Shown: piece after piece, positions 15,688-24,143 of the stretch
Numbering within the stretch: position 1 is the stretch's first letter
Layout of the letters: each line of letters starts with the position of its first letter
Assembly (NCBI RefSeq): GCF_001648475.1
Contig: NZ_LXSQ01000012.1
Coordinates: 120,080-184,079, forward strand
Direction of reading: 5' to 3'
DNA length: 64,000 bases
Source: Eikenella halliae
Lineage (GTDB): Bacteria; Pseudomonadota; Gammaproteobacteria; Burkholderiales; Neisseriaceae
Made by a program: the position numbers and the translations under genes
The notes under the pieces: model-generated
Database searches by the model: none
Told to the model about the DNA's origin: nothing
What the model saw: the letters and a program-made list of their open reading frames with translations, nothing else

Positions 15688-16412
15688 TGCCAAGCCTTGT
15701 CTGCATAACGGTTTATCCACTGGCGGCTGCCTGAGTGCTGTTGCCGCAGCCATTCGATTGCGCCCCAATAGCCGCAGTTTGCCGTGCCGCCGTCATCGGG
15801 CGCGACGGGGGAAAGTTCCCATTCTTCGCCGGCGGTAAGCAGCAGCGCCAGCGCGTGGGCGAAGGGCGCGCGTTCGGCCGGTGCGGCGGGGTATTGCGCC
15901 TGCAAGGGTTCGTCCGCCACCACCACCAACACGCGCTCTGCCCCATCGGCCAGCAGGCCGGCGGCTTCGAGCACGGCGGTTTCCAAACCGTCCTGCCGTA
16001 CGGAAAGTGCGGTGTATTCGCTCATGTCGCCGCGCAGCATCGACCACTGCCCGGCCAGGGCGTTGTGCACGGACAGGCCGAAGGAAGTGGGGGAAACTTC
16101 GTTGTCGCGCAACAGCGTGGTCCACAAGCCGAAGCTGCGGTTGATTTCGCCGTCGTGCGAAGCGAGCACCAGCGGGCAGGGTTCGCTTTCCGCCAAGAGC
16201 GGATGTGCTGCCGCAAACAGCAGCCGCGCCGAGAGGCCGAGCCGCCGCCGCTGCATGGCGGGCAGGAAATCCACCTTCGGCGGCGTGTCGGGCAAATCGG
16301 CGGCGTTTAAGCGGCCGGATGCCCACGCGGACCAGTCTTCGCCCGTGTGCAGGCGGGTGGAGGCGGCGTGCCAGCTTTGGATGGAAAAGCGGAGGCGGAA
16401 ATCGGCACTCAT
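15666..16412 (-). CDS. Beta-ketoacyl synthase chain-length-factor-like protein (aryl-polyene locus)
   Basis: A 248-residue protein matching the ketoacyl-synthase-like family (PF13723 type) found in aryl-polyene clusters. It has an N-terminal thiolase half-fold, with SHDGEINRSFGLW and the typical SVHNALAGQWSML stretch, but no catalytic-Cys motif of a true ketosynthase. Such partners act with a separate active ketosynthase, which is not in this window. About 165 bases separate it from the phosphopantetheinyl transferase upstream. Confidence 0.78.
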   Translation of the reverse strand: MSADFRLRFSIQSWHAASTRLHTGEDWSAWASGRLNAADLPDTPPKVDFLPAMQRRRLGLSARLLFAAAHPLLAESEPCPLVLASHDGEINRSFGLWTTLLRDNEVSPTSFGLSVHNALAGQWSMLRGDMSEYTALSVRQDGLETAVLEAAGLLADGAERVLVVVADEPLQAQYPAAPAERAPFAHALALLLTAGEEWELSPVAPDDGGTANCGYWGAIEWLRQQHSGSRQWINRYADKAWQWQWLTP

Positions 16413-16577
16413 GGTTTTCAGGTAGCCTTTTCGGGCTGGTAAAAAGTGGCGCGATTATAGCAAAAATGTGTTATGCGGGGGCATCTTGCAGGCTACCTGA
16501 AAAATGCAGGTTGTATTTTTTGGAAAGAAAAGTGTCAGACGGCGGGGGGTTTGGGCTTGATGCCATCTGAAAGCGCC

Positions 16578-17228
16578 CTAGGTAAAGCGGTATAGCAGCT
16601 GCTTTTCCACTGCCTGCCATGCGCCGAAGCCGCGCCATTCCCATTCCGCAACCACCCCCGGCGGCCATACCGCGCCGCATAGCCATTCCCCGCCTAACAA
16701 GAATACCGCGCCCTGCCAAAAGCAGCCGCCCGCGCAGAGCCGCCAATCCCGACCCTCCTGCCGCAGCCCTACTTGCGGCATATCGGCCAGCCTCAATCCT
16801 ACCGCCTTGAGCAGCGCCTCTTTCAGCGTCCACAGCGCATAATAATCGGCCAAATCGGCATGGCTTTGCAGCCATTGCACTTCGCTTGCCTGCAACACCC
16901 AATCCGGCCAGGTATCGAAACGGCGCGGGCGCAGCCTTTCCAAATCCACGCCAACGGGGAAATCGGCAGACGGCACGGCCAGCACCGCATGGCCGCCGCT
17001 GTGGCTGAGGCTACCTGAAAAATTCGGATTGCCTGAAAACCCGTCTGCCGCCGCCTGCTGCTTAAGGAAACGGCTTACCTGCCAGCCGGTTTGCGCCGCG
17101 CGGGCAGGATGACGCGAAAGGTGCAGGCGGTCGGCCTCATCCAGTAATTCGGCACGGTAGCGGGCGGCGCAATCGGGTGTGGCAAGATAGAGGCGGAGGA
17201 TGGGTTTTGGCGATAGGCGGGTAGGCAT
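16578..17228 (-). CDS. 4'-phosphopantetheinyl transferase (Sfp/AcpT superfamily)
   Basis: A 216-residue enzyme that moves phosphopantetheine from CoA to the Ser of carrier proteins. Key motifs are SLSHSGG (about 73-79), GVDLE (Asp95 and Glu97, magnesium) and WTLKEALLKAVG (Lys136, Glu137). It likely activates the two carrier proteins just downstream. Two uptake-like sequences in the middle are read through as FSGNPNFSGSL, an example of an uptake sequence inserted in coding sequence. First gene of the minus-strand block. Confidence 0.88.
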   Translation of the reverse strand: MPTRLSPKPILRLYLATPDCAARYRAELLDEADRLHLSRHPARAAQTGWQVSRFLKQQAAADGFSGNPNFSGSLSHSGGHAVLAVPSADFPVGVDLERLRPRRFDTWPDWVLQASEVQWLQSHADLADYYALWTLKEALLKAVGLRLADMPQVGLRQEGRDWRLCAGGCFWQGAVFLLGGEWLCGAVWPPGVVAEWEWRGFGAWQAVEKQLLYRFT

Positions 17229-17327
17229 GGGAAAGATTTTTTAATATACTTTAATTTTTGTGAATTCACGGCTGAGTTTGCCGCGGATTTTTGGTTTTCC
17301 AACCCAGCTTAAGAATAGGGAGCAAAT

Positions 17328-17888
17328 ATGAAGTCTCGCAAAATCATGCTGGCGGCTGCGATTGTAGCCGCTTTCGGCCTTGCCGGCTGCCAAAACAACC
17401 GTGCACCGGAAAACACCGACAGCCAGGCCAGCCGCGCCGAATCAGGCCGCACTAGAAGCAGCCGCAACGAAACCGCCCAAACCACCGGCCGCGTGTGCCG
17501 CTTGCTGCAGGATGACGACCCCAACCGCGGCGGCCGCAAAGTGGTGTATCGCTGCAACGGCCGTGCCGTGCTGGCTTCCGAAGAAGCCAAGAGCTTGCTC
17601 AACCCCAGCGTGCCGGTGAGCTTCGGCGGCGGTGGCCGGGTGATTCAGGCCAATTTGTCTACCCGTCAGGCAGCCAATGCTTCCAACAAATCCGACGAAG
17701 CCGCCTGCGAACGCGCCTTTATCAACGCCGCCCATAAATTCCAGGAAACTGCTCAAGCCCGTGGCGCCAACCGCGTAACCAACTTCCACAGCTACTACAA
17801 CCGCCAAGTGTTGCGCGGCGGCCAGTATGACTGCGAAGTGGGCACTTTCCACGCCCGCGTGGTTATTCGCGGCAACATTGCCCGCTAA
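17328..17888 (+). CDS. Putative lipoprotein with C-terminal Cys-containing domain
   Basis: A 186-residue protein with a lipoprotein signal (GLAGC, Cys 21), a low-complexity Ser/Arg/Glu-rich linker (about 25-55) and a folded C-terminal part with Cys residues in RVCRLL, VYRCNG, AACERAF and YDCEVG. The last part (ANRVTNFHSYYNRQVLRGG then a Cys-containing strand and a hydrophobic strand) resembles small proteins in Neisseria sometimes mis-named excinuclease ATPase subunits. Function unknown. A hairpin terminator follows at 17903. Confidence 0.75.
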   Translation: MKSRKIMLAAAIVAAFGLAGCQNNRAPENTDSQASRAESGRTRSSRNETAQTTGRVCRLLQDDDPNRGGRKVVYRCNGRAVLASEEAKSLLNPSVPVSFGGGGRVIQANLSTRQAANASNKSDEAACERAFINAAHKFQETAQARGANRVTNFHSYYNRQVLRGGQYDCEVGTFHARVVIRGNIAR

Positions 17889-17902
17889 GCCGATTGCGGC
17901 AT

Positions 17903-17949
17903 AAAGGCTACCTGAAAACCCGATTGGCGGTTTTCAGGTAGCCTTTTTG
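17903..17949 (+). terminator. Uptake-sequence hairpin terminator
   Basis: AAAGGCTACCTGAAAACC and GGTTTTCAGGTAGCCTTTTTG form a long stem with five T after it. Confidence 0.75.
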
Positions 17950-18032
17950 TTAATCCACTATATTTTTCAGGTAGCCTCCGCTCCAATCCAAAGGCTACCT
18001 GAAAGCGAGGTTTCAACGCAGTTTCAACCCGA

Positions 18033-18605
18033 TTACTCCTTCCCTTCCGGTTTGCCCAGCGCATACCAATCAATCTCCCTTGTGTAATACATCACCGCAA
18101 ACAGCGCGGCAAACAGCAGGCAGGAACCGGCCAAGAGATTATATTGCTGCATTTTCACCAGCACAAACATCATGCCGTAGGCCGCCATGAGCAGCGCCGT
18201 CATCATATACACCCCGCGCGTGGTGGCCAGCACGAAATGCAGATACCAAAACAGCAAGCTGATACAGGCAAATGCGCCGATGGAATAAGCAGCGGTAAAA
18301 CCGATGTGCTCCGCCAGCGAAAGCAGCAACAGATAAAATATCGACAACGCCGCGCCCACCAACAGATACTGCATCGGATGGATGCGCCACTCCTGCAACA
18401 CCTCGCTCAAAAAGAACGAAGCAAACACCAGCACTACCAACACCATGCCGTATTTCACGCTGCGGATAATCATGCGGTAGTCTTCTATACTCAACAACGC
18501 GCTGGATTGGTAATAGCCGCGCTGCTCCGCCAAGCCGTAAATCGAAAATAGCACCACGGCAAACACGATACACAACCCAATCACACTCCATATTTTCTGG
18601 CTCAT
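18033..18605 (-). pseudogene. creD: CreD-like inner-membrane protein, shortened (periplasmic domain missing)
   Basis: A 190-residue frame. Apart from a first hydrophobic segment (IWSVIGLCIVFAVVLFSIYG) it matches only the C-terminal membrane half of CreD: DYRMIIRSVKYG, RIHPMQYLLVGAALSIFYLL, LSLAEHIGFTAAYSIGA and the final TREIDWYALG. Full CreD is about 450 residues, with a large periplasmic domain between the first membrane segment and this half; that domain is absent. The ATG at 18605 has GGAG seven bases ahead, so it may be expressed as a small membrane protein. It is divergent from a CreB-like regulator, as expected for a relic of a cre locus. Confidence 0.75.
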
Positions 18606-18850
18606 TTTTTGCTCCATCTAAAGAATTGAATACGGCCAAGGCACACGCCCGCCAACGGCACACAGTATGCCCGGCCCGCATCAATTTTTTGTGGAACAAT
18701 GATGAAGATTTTATGAAGATTGCCACTCACAAGCGTGTGTAACCCACCGTATTTGCGTAGAATTAGCGGTAGCTTAACTTCCGCTGCCGCACTACTTCGG
18801 TGTTTGTAGTTTGCCGCCTAGTATCCAAAGCTTATGAATCCGCCCTCCCC

Positions 18851-19525
18851 ATGAACCCGCATATCCTCATCATCGAAGACGAACGCGAAATCGCCGAACT
18901 GGTCGAACTCTCCCTCGCCCGCTCCCATTTCACCGCACGCATCGCCCCCACCGCAGAGCAGGCACGGCAACTGCTCGCGCGCGAACACTTCAACCTGCTC
19001 CTGCTCGACGTCGGCCTGCCCGACACCGACGGCTTCGAACTGCTCAAAACCCTGCGCCCGCAACATCCCCAGCCCGTCATCATGCTCACCGCCCAAGACG
19101 AAGAAACCGACCGCATCCTCGGCCTCGAACTCGGCGCAGACGACTACATCGGCAAACCCTTCAGCCCGCGCGAACTCGTCGCCCGCGTAAAAGCCGTGCT
19201 GCGGCGCACACAAACACAGCCAGCCGCCGAAGCCGCCCCCATCTGGCACGACGACGCGCCCGCCTGCTGCATCCGCCACCAAGGGCGCGAACTGCCGCTC
19301 ACGCAGGGCGAATACCGCCTGCTGCGCACCCTGCTGCACCGCCCCGGCCGCGTGTTCAGCCGCGAAGAACTGCTCACCGCCATGTTCGGCGGCAACCGCC
19401 CCTCCGACCCGCACACCATCAACACCCACATCCGCGCCCTGCGCCACAAACTGCGCGAAGCCGGCATCACCGACGAATACATCCGCACCCATCACGGGCT
19501 GGGGTATAGTTTTAACGAAACCTGA
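18851..19525 (+). CDS. creB: CreB-like OmpR-family response regulator, orphan
   Basis: A 224-residue two-domain regulator: receiver (Asp53 phosphorylation site in LLDVGLPD, Thr80, Lys102 in GKPFSPRELVARV) and a winged-helix DNA-binding domain (residues about 135-224, ending HHGLGYSFNET). The phrases LDVGLPDTDGFEL and ADDYIGKPFSPRE are close to CreB. No histidine kinase follows: right after the stop the uptake dialect changes (AGGCCGTCTGAA type at 19535) and an unrelated methyltransferase begins, so creC seems lost. The ATG at 18851 starts the receiver fold. Confidence 0.85.
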   Translation: MNPHILIIEDEREIAELVELSLARSHFTARIAPTAEQARQLLAREHFNLLLLDVGLPDTDGFELLKTLRPQHPQPVIMLTAQDEETDRILGLELGADDYIGKPFSPRELVARVKAVLRRTQTQPAAEAAPIWHDDAPACCIRHQGRELPLTQGEYRLLRTLLHRPGRVFSREELLTAMFGGNRPSDPHTINTHIRALRHKLREAGITDEYIRTHHGLGYSFNET

Positions 19526-19581
19526 AGCACGGTTTTCAGACGGCCTTTCAAGCTGTTGCAACTATCCACAGGAGTAACACC

Positions 19582-20336
19582 ATGCCTTCCGCCAAACTCA
19601 TCCAATCCAAAAACTCAAACCCGCCCTGCAAAATCAGCTTCCGCCCGAACAAGACGGCATCTTGTTGTGCCTCGATTCCGACAACGTAACGGGCGACAAC
19701 GCCAAATACATGAACATGTACAACCGCCTCGCCCGTTGGTACGACTTCGGCGAACGCTGGATAGCCCGCCTCAAATACGGCAACAGCATCAACGAAATGC
19801 GGCGCAGCCTGATGGGCGAACTGGAATGGCGGCAGGACTGCACCGCGCTCTACGTCTCCATCGGCACAGGTACCGATTTAAACCACCTGCCCGCCAACAT
19901 CGACCCCGCCGCGCTGGATTTGACCGGCGCCGACCTGTCGCTCGGTATGTTGGCACGCTGCCGCAACGTATGGCGGAAAAAAGCGGCGGGCTTGGACTTG
20001 GTACACTGCAACGCCGAAGACTTACCCTTTGCCGACAATATGTTCGACGTCGTATTCCATGTGGGCGGCATCAATTTTTTCAGCGACAAACAAAAAGCCA
20101 TCAACGAAATGCTGCGCGTCGCCAAGCCCGGCACCAAAATCATGATTGCAGACGAAACCACCGACTTCATCCAACAACAATACAAAAAAAGCCTATTCAC
20201 GCGGAACTACTTCCAAGACACCGATTTCGACCTGACACAAATCGAAAACTACATTCCCGAAACCGTACAGGAAAAGAAAACGCGACTGCTGTGGGACAAC
20301 CGCTTTTACTGCATTACCTTCCGCAAACCTGTTTGA
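19582..20336 (+). pseudogene. SAM-dependent methyltransferase, apparent frameshift near 19610
   Basis: A class I methyltransferase with NRLARWYDFGERW, VSIGTGTDLNHL (SAM-binding glycine loop) and AEDLPFADNMFDVVFHVG, ending RLLWDNRFYCITFRK. The long frame is open in 19662-20336. An ATG with a ribosome site (AGGAG at 19570) starts a frame at 19582 (MPSAKLIQS) that breaks at an A5 run (19609-19613); the sense continuation KLKPALQNQLPPEQDGILLC lies in the other frame, and one more A would join them. Translation might instead start at ATG 19710. Substrate unknown. Confidence 0.72.
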
Positions 20337-20439
20337 AACAGCCGCCGCATTTGCTTTTTCAGACGACCTTAACATCTGAAAAACGCCATAAACGTAATCG
20401 AAAAGAAAATATGTCAAACCATCAAAATCGGAGCAAAAT

Positions 20440-20838
20440 ATGAACATTCCCTTTGCAGCGGCCGCCCTGCTGTTGGCCGTGGCATTTTTTGCCCATCTTT
20501 TTGTCGGCACCCGCGAAACCTTAAGTCAAAAACCCGATGAAGAAAACACTACGCAACAGGGTATGCGCAACTGGATGCAGGCTGTGTGCGCTTTTCAGTT
20601 GGTCAGCATAGATTTACTGCTGCTTGCCGCCGCAGCCTGCCTACTTGCGTTTACACGGGTTTTCGACAGCATGGAAGCCGCCGCTGCCCGTTTTTTTGCC
20701 GTTTATCTGGGCCTATGGTGCACCGTGTGGCTGATACAGCTTAAAATGGCCGGTGCGCGCGGCAAAACTTATTTCCTGCTCGGCCAATGGATATTGTTTT
20801 TACTGTGCGCCCTGCTGATGCTGTGGGGTGCGTACTAA
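20440..20838 (+). CDS. Small inner-membrane protein of unknown function
   Basis: A 132-residue protein with four hydrophobic segments (AAALLLAVAFFAHLFVG at the N-terminus, LLLLAAAACLLAFT, AVYLGLWCTVWLIQL, LLGQWILFLLCALLMLWG) and a short hydrophilic loop after the first. No motif was recognised. It lies in the block of foreign uptake dialects, 100 bases after the methyltransferase. Confidence 0.65.
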   Translation: MNIPFAAAALLLAVAFFAHLFVGTRETLSQKPDEENTTQQGMRNWMQAVCAFQLVSIDLLLLAAAACLLAFTRVFDSMEAAAARFFAVYLGLWCTVWLIQLKMAGARGKTYFLLGQWILFLLCALLMLWGAY

Positions 20839-21020
20839 AAAAACCGCGCCTGCCCAGGTAGGGCGGATAGCGCTTAAGGCCGTTTAAAAGTGCAGGCTGC
20901 TTTGATGCCGTCTGAAAGCCCAAAAAGGCAGCCTGAAACCCGCTCGCGCCGTAGATAAGGGTTTAGAATGCTTTGCCGGACATCAATGTCCAACTCGCAA
21001 GCTCAAATTAGGAGAAGATC

Positions 21021-21371
21021 ATGGATCAAAAAGTAAAAAATCTGCTGGATGATTGGCAAAAGAGTAATCCTGCCTTGTATGAAATCGCCAATAGTGTGCG
21101 CACGAAAATAGGGCAACTGGCAGACATGGCGAGCGAAGAAGTGAAATATGGCGGTATTTTGTTTGCCGCACCCGAACCGTTTTGCGGCATTTTTGTTTGT
21201 AAGCAGCATGTAACCGTGGAATTTGGTCATGGCGCCGAGATGGCAGACCCGCACGGTTTATTGGAAGGCAAAGGCAAAGGACGTCGCCATTTGAAATTAC
21301 ATACGCTTGAAGATGTAGAAAATAAGCATTTGGCGGATTACTTGCGATTGGCGCAAAAAGCAGCAGAATAA
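21021..21371 (+). CDS. DUF1801 domain protein
   Basis: A 116-residue soluble protein. The core, with KYGGILFAAPEPFCGIFVCKQHVTVEF (seen in pieces) followed by a GKGRRHLKLHTLEDV segment, matches the DUF1801/YdhG-like fold; function unknown. A good AGGAGAA site precedes the ATG. It belongs to the imported-dialect block. Confidence 0.75.
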   Translation: MDQKVKNLLDDWQKSNPALYEIANSVRTKIGQLADMASEEVKYGGILFAAPEPFCGIFVCKQHVTVEFGHGAEMADPHGLLEGKGKGRRHLKLHTLEDVENKHLADYLRLAQKAAE

Positions 21372-21469
21372 AATGCCGGGCTGAAAGAGCGCTGAACTAC
21401 GACGGCAACCGTTTTCAGGCTGCCTTGAATGCTGTCTGAAAACCCGTTTGCGGGCTTCGCACGGAGTTT

Positions 21470-21541
21470 GTAGGTCGGTGCATTTATGCCCGACAAACAC
21501 AGATAAATTTTAAAACGTCGGGCATAAATGCCCCGACCTAC
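21470..21541. repeat. Inverted repeat with GTAGGTCGGGCATAAATGCCCGAC arms, copy 1
   Basis: Left arm GTAGGTCGGTGCATTTATG at 21470 and right arm CATAAATGCCCCGACCTAC ending at 21541. A related pair lies at 22954-23018. Such arms occur around imported-looking genes here and resemble small dispersed repeats of Neisseria. Confidence 0.7.
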
Positions 21542-21641
21542 GGCTGCGCTTGCTTTCAGGCTGCCTATGCCTATCATCATGCCGTCTGAAAAACCCAACC
21601 CATCCGAGCCACACCCCCCAACCCACATCAGAAAGCCCCCC

Positions 21642-22892
21642 ATGCCCACCGAAATCCGTATCACCTATTCCCGCCTGAAAATGTTTGTGATGTCGCTCGT
21701 TCTGCTCGCCATCGCCGCTGCCGCATCGCCGCTGCTGTTTGTTGGCAGCCTAAAATCTGTCCTAAGCGGAGCTTTTATCGTTTTGTTCTGCTTGGTGTTT
21801 GCCGCCCTTTTGCTCTACCACGCCGCCGATAGCCGCACCAAACTGGTGTTAAACGCCGACGGTATCCGCATCGTCCAAGCGTTTACCGAAGAAGAACTCG
21901 ACGGGGTTGGCGCGAAAAGCGGCAGCAAAACCAAGCGCGAAAACGTTTTTTATCCGTGGGAGCAGATTAACAGCGTGGTTTTCGTGTATCCGTTTCCCGC
22001 CACCCTGTACCTGAACAGCGAGCCTGCACGCAAATTCAAAGCCGAACTGGAAGAACTGGAAGCCGAGCAGCCGCTGCCCGATAACGCCACGCTCGAGCAA
22101 ATGGAAGCGCGCGTCGCCAAATATCTGCGCCTGTCGGAAAGCATGACCCGCCAGCGCGACTTCTCCATCACCCTGCCCGTGATGTACCTGCTGCACGGCA
22201 AACACCTGCCCGATTTAATCTGCACGCTGGCGGCAGAACCCGACAAAAGCCGCCGCCAAGCCGTGCTCGACGGTTTTTGCCAAACCTTTTTCCCCAAAGC
22301 CCTTGGTTCGCGCCCCGTCGCGCCACCCGAACCGCGCGAGTTCCCCGTCTGCCTGCCCACCCAAGTCAGCATCCGCAGCATTGGCGGCGGCTATCCGCTG
22401 GCAAACATTTTGTGTGCCCTGATGCTTATCGGCAGCCTTGTTTTTGCCGCCGTAATCGTGCGCAACGCCGCCGATCCTGCCGACATCCGCGGATTTCTGC
22501 CGCTGCTGCCCTTTGCCGTCATTACCGCCGCCGCATGTGGGTGGCAGCTGTCCCGCTACCGCCGCCGTCGCGCCGTGCTTGCCGCCATCAACCGCCCCGA
22601 AGCGCAGCCGTGGAAACTCGTTGCCATCCCGATTTACATCGCCGGCACCAATCGCAAACTCAGGCGGACGTATTATTTCTACCCCGCGCCCATCAACGGC
22701 AAAATCCGCAAAATCACATTTAGCGACCACAACTTCCAACCCGTCCGCCGCCACGGACAATATCTCGCCTTCGCCCCGCAAGGCGGCGGCGCGCCCGTTC
22801 CCGTTGATGCCGAGTTGCGCAATATCCGCGGTCTGAACGAAAGCGAACGCCGCGGGCTGCTGCGGCAAATTAAAGAGCTGGCGGCAGAATGA
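21642..22892 (+). CDS. Membrane protein of unknown function
   Basis: A 416-residue protein with two N-terminal membrane segments (MSLVLLAIAAAASPLLF and SGAFIVLFCLVFAALLLYH), a cytoplasmic middle domain (DGIRI, FYPWEQINSVVF, which resembles the PH-like region of STM3941-type proteins), two further membrane segments (about residues 245-300), and a C-terminal soluble part. No certain family. The start at 21642 was chosen over 21528 because the upstream frame is proline-rich non-coding-like sequence containing uptake sequences. It is bracketed by the inverted GTAGGTCGG repeats at 21470 and 22954. Confidence 0.68.
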   Translation: MPTEIRITYSRLKMFVMSLVLLAIAAAASPLLFVGSLKSVLSGAFIVLFCLVFAALLLYHAADSRTKLVLNADGIRIVQAFTEEELDGVGAKSGSKTKRENVFYPWEQINSVVFVYPFPATLYLNSEPARKFKAELEELEAEQPLPDNATLEQMEARVAKYLRLSESMTRQRDFSITLPVMYLLHGKHLPDLICTLAAEPDKSRRQAVLDGFCQTFFPKALGSRPVAPPEPREFPVCLPTQVSIRSIGGGYPLANILCALMLIGSLVFAAVIVRNAADPADIRGFLPLLPFAVITAAACGWQLSRYRRRRAVLAAINRPEAQPWKLVAIPIYIAGTNRKLRRTYYFYPAPINGKIRKITFSDHNFQPVRRHGQYLAFAPQGGGAPVPVDAELRNIRGLNESERRGLLRQIKELAAE

Positions 22893-22953
22893 ATGCCGCA
22901 GGCAGCCTGAAACGCCGTTTGCCGTTTTCAGGCTGCCTTTAAGGACAGCCGCC

Positions 22954-23018
22954 GTAGGTCGGGCATTGATGCCCGACAAATCCCATCCGCAAAGTTCGGG
23001 CATAAATGCCCGACCTAC
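22954..23018. repeat. Inverted repeat with GTAGGTCGGGCATAAATGCCCGAC arms, copy 2
   Basis: GTAGGTCGGGCATTGATGCC on the left and GGCATAAATGCCCGACCTAC on the right, 16-17 bases apart. Each arm is itself partly palindromic. Confidence 0.7.
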
Positions 23019-23058
23019 ACGGCTAAATTAAATTTCCAGCCAACCAAGAATATTTCCA

Positions 23059-23211
23059 ATGAATATAAAAACAGCAGAAAATATCCAGTGCGAATTTGAA
23101 TATCTGGTATTAGACGGCTATTTCCCGATACATTTCGCATCGCACGGGCAAGAACGCAGCGACTGGCAGTTTGCGGTTGAATTCATATACCGTCTATTTG
23201 AACGCTTATAG
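23059..23211 (+). CDS. Short ORF of 50 residues, unknown
   Basis: MNIKTAENIQCEFEYLVLDG is the first part; the composition is protein-like (aromatic and charged residues, DWQFAVEFIYRLFERL at the end) and unlike the neighbouring non-coding repeats. The ribosome site is weak. It may be the 5' fragment of a longer gene or a small protein. Confidence 0.35.
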   Translation: MNIKTAENIQCEFEYLVLDGYFPIHFASHGQERSDWQFAVEFIYRLFERL

Positions 23212-23318
23212 CAGCCTGCACCCCGCCGTTTGTATCAACCCAAAGTGCAGGCTGCTTTTGTATTTTTCAGGTAGCCTAAAAGCAGCCTGCAGGCAGCCCC
23301 CCTCGGAAAGGAAAAACC

Positions 23319-24026
23319 ATGCCCAAGCCCACCCGACAAGACTTCGCTTTTTTAAATGACGCCAAAACCGAAGCCGTATTGCTCGACCTCTACACCGCCG
23401 CCGTACGCCAGATTCCCGGCCTGATATGGCATTTCCTGCCCCAACTGCCCAAACTGCTGGGCAAAGGCAGCGGCTGGACGGGCGAAAACGAAGCCTATTT
23501 CGACGACAAATACATCCCCATCGTCCCGCAGCAGGGCGCATTCCTGTATATGCAGGCTTTGGCCAAGGGCGCGAAAAACATCGTCGAATTCGGCACGTCT
23601 TACGGCATTTCCACGCTTTATCTGGCCGCAGCGGCCAAGAAAAACGGCGGCCGCGTCATCACCACCGAATACCTGCCGCACAAAGCCGAAGCCGCCCGCC
23701 GCCACTTCGCCGCCGCAGGGCTGGCCGACTACATCGAACTGCGCGAAGGCGACGCACTGGAAACGTTGCAAGACATCCCCGGCGGCATCGATTTCGTTCT
23801 GCTCGACGGCTGGCCGAACTTGGTTTACCCCGTGTTCAAACTGCTCGAACCCAAACTCGCCCCGCGCGCCGCCGTCGCCGTGGACGACGTGGAAGGCTAC
23901 ACCCCCGCCATGCAGGATTATCTGGACTACGTCCGCAATCCCGCCAACGGCTATGTTTCCGCCACCCTAAAGCCGCATAAGGCCTTGGAATACAGCGTGA
24001 AAACAGGCGGGTCGGATGCCGAATGA
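23319..24026 (+). CDS. SAM-dependent O-methyltransferase-like protein
   Basis: A 235-residue class I methyltransferase. The SAM loop is NIVEFGTSYGISTLYLA, followed by RVITTEYLPHKAEAARRHF, the acidic residue binding the ribose, and EGDALETLQDIPGGIDFVLLDGW (motif IV). This is the layout of the family-3 O-methyltransferases (COG4122). An N-terminal helical extension of about 70 residues precedes the fold. Ribosome site GGAAAGGA is close to the start. The substrate is unknown. Confidence 0.82.
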   Translation: MPKPTRQDFAFLNDAKTEAVLLDLYTAAVRQIPGLIWHFLPQLPKLLGKGSGWTGENEAYFDDKYIPIVPQQGAFLYMQALAKGAKNIVEFGTSYGISTLYLAAAAKKNGGRVITTEYLPHKAEAARRHFAAAGLADYIELREGDALETLQDIPGGIDFVLLDGWPNLVYPVFKLLEPKLAPRAAVAVDDVEGYTPAMQDYLDYVRNPANGYVSATLKPHKALEYSVKTGGSDAE

Positions 24027-24143
24027 AGGCTACCTTAAACCCCAAAAAGCAGCCTGCACCTCGCTCCCTCCCCCGTGTGTGGGGAGAAACCCGAACGAAG
24101 CGACAGAAACCGTATTTCCCATCCACACACAAAGGATTACAAA

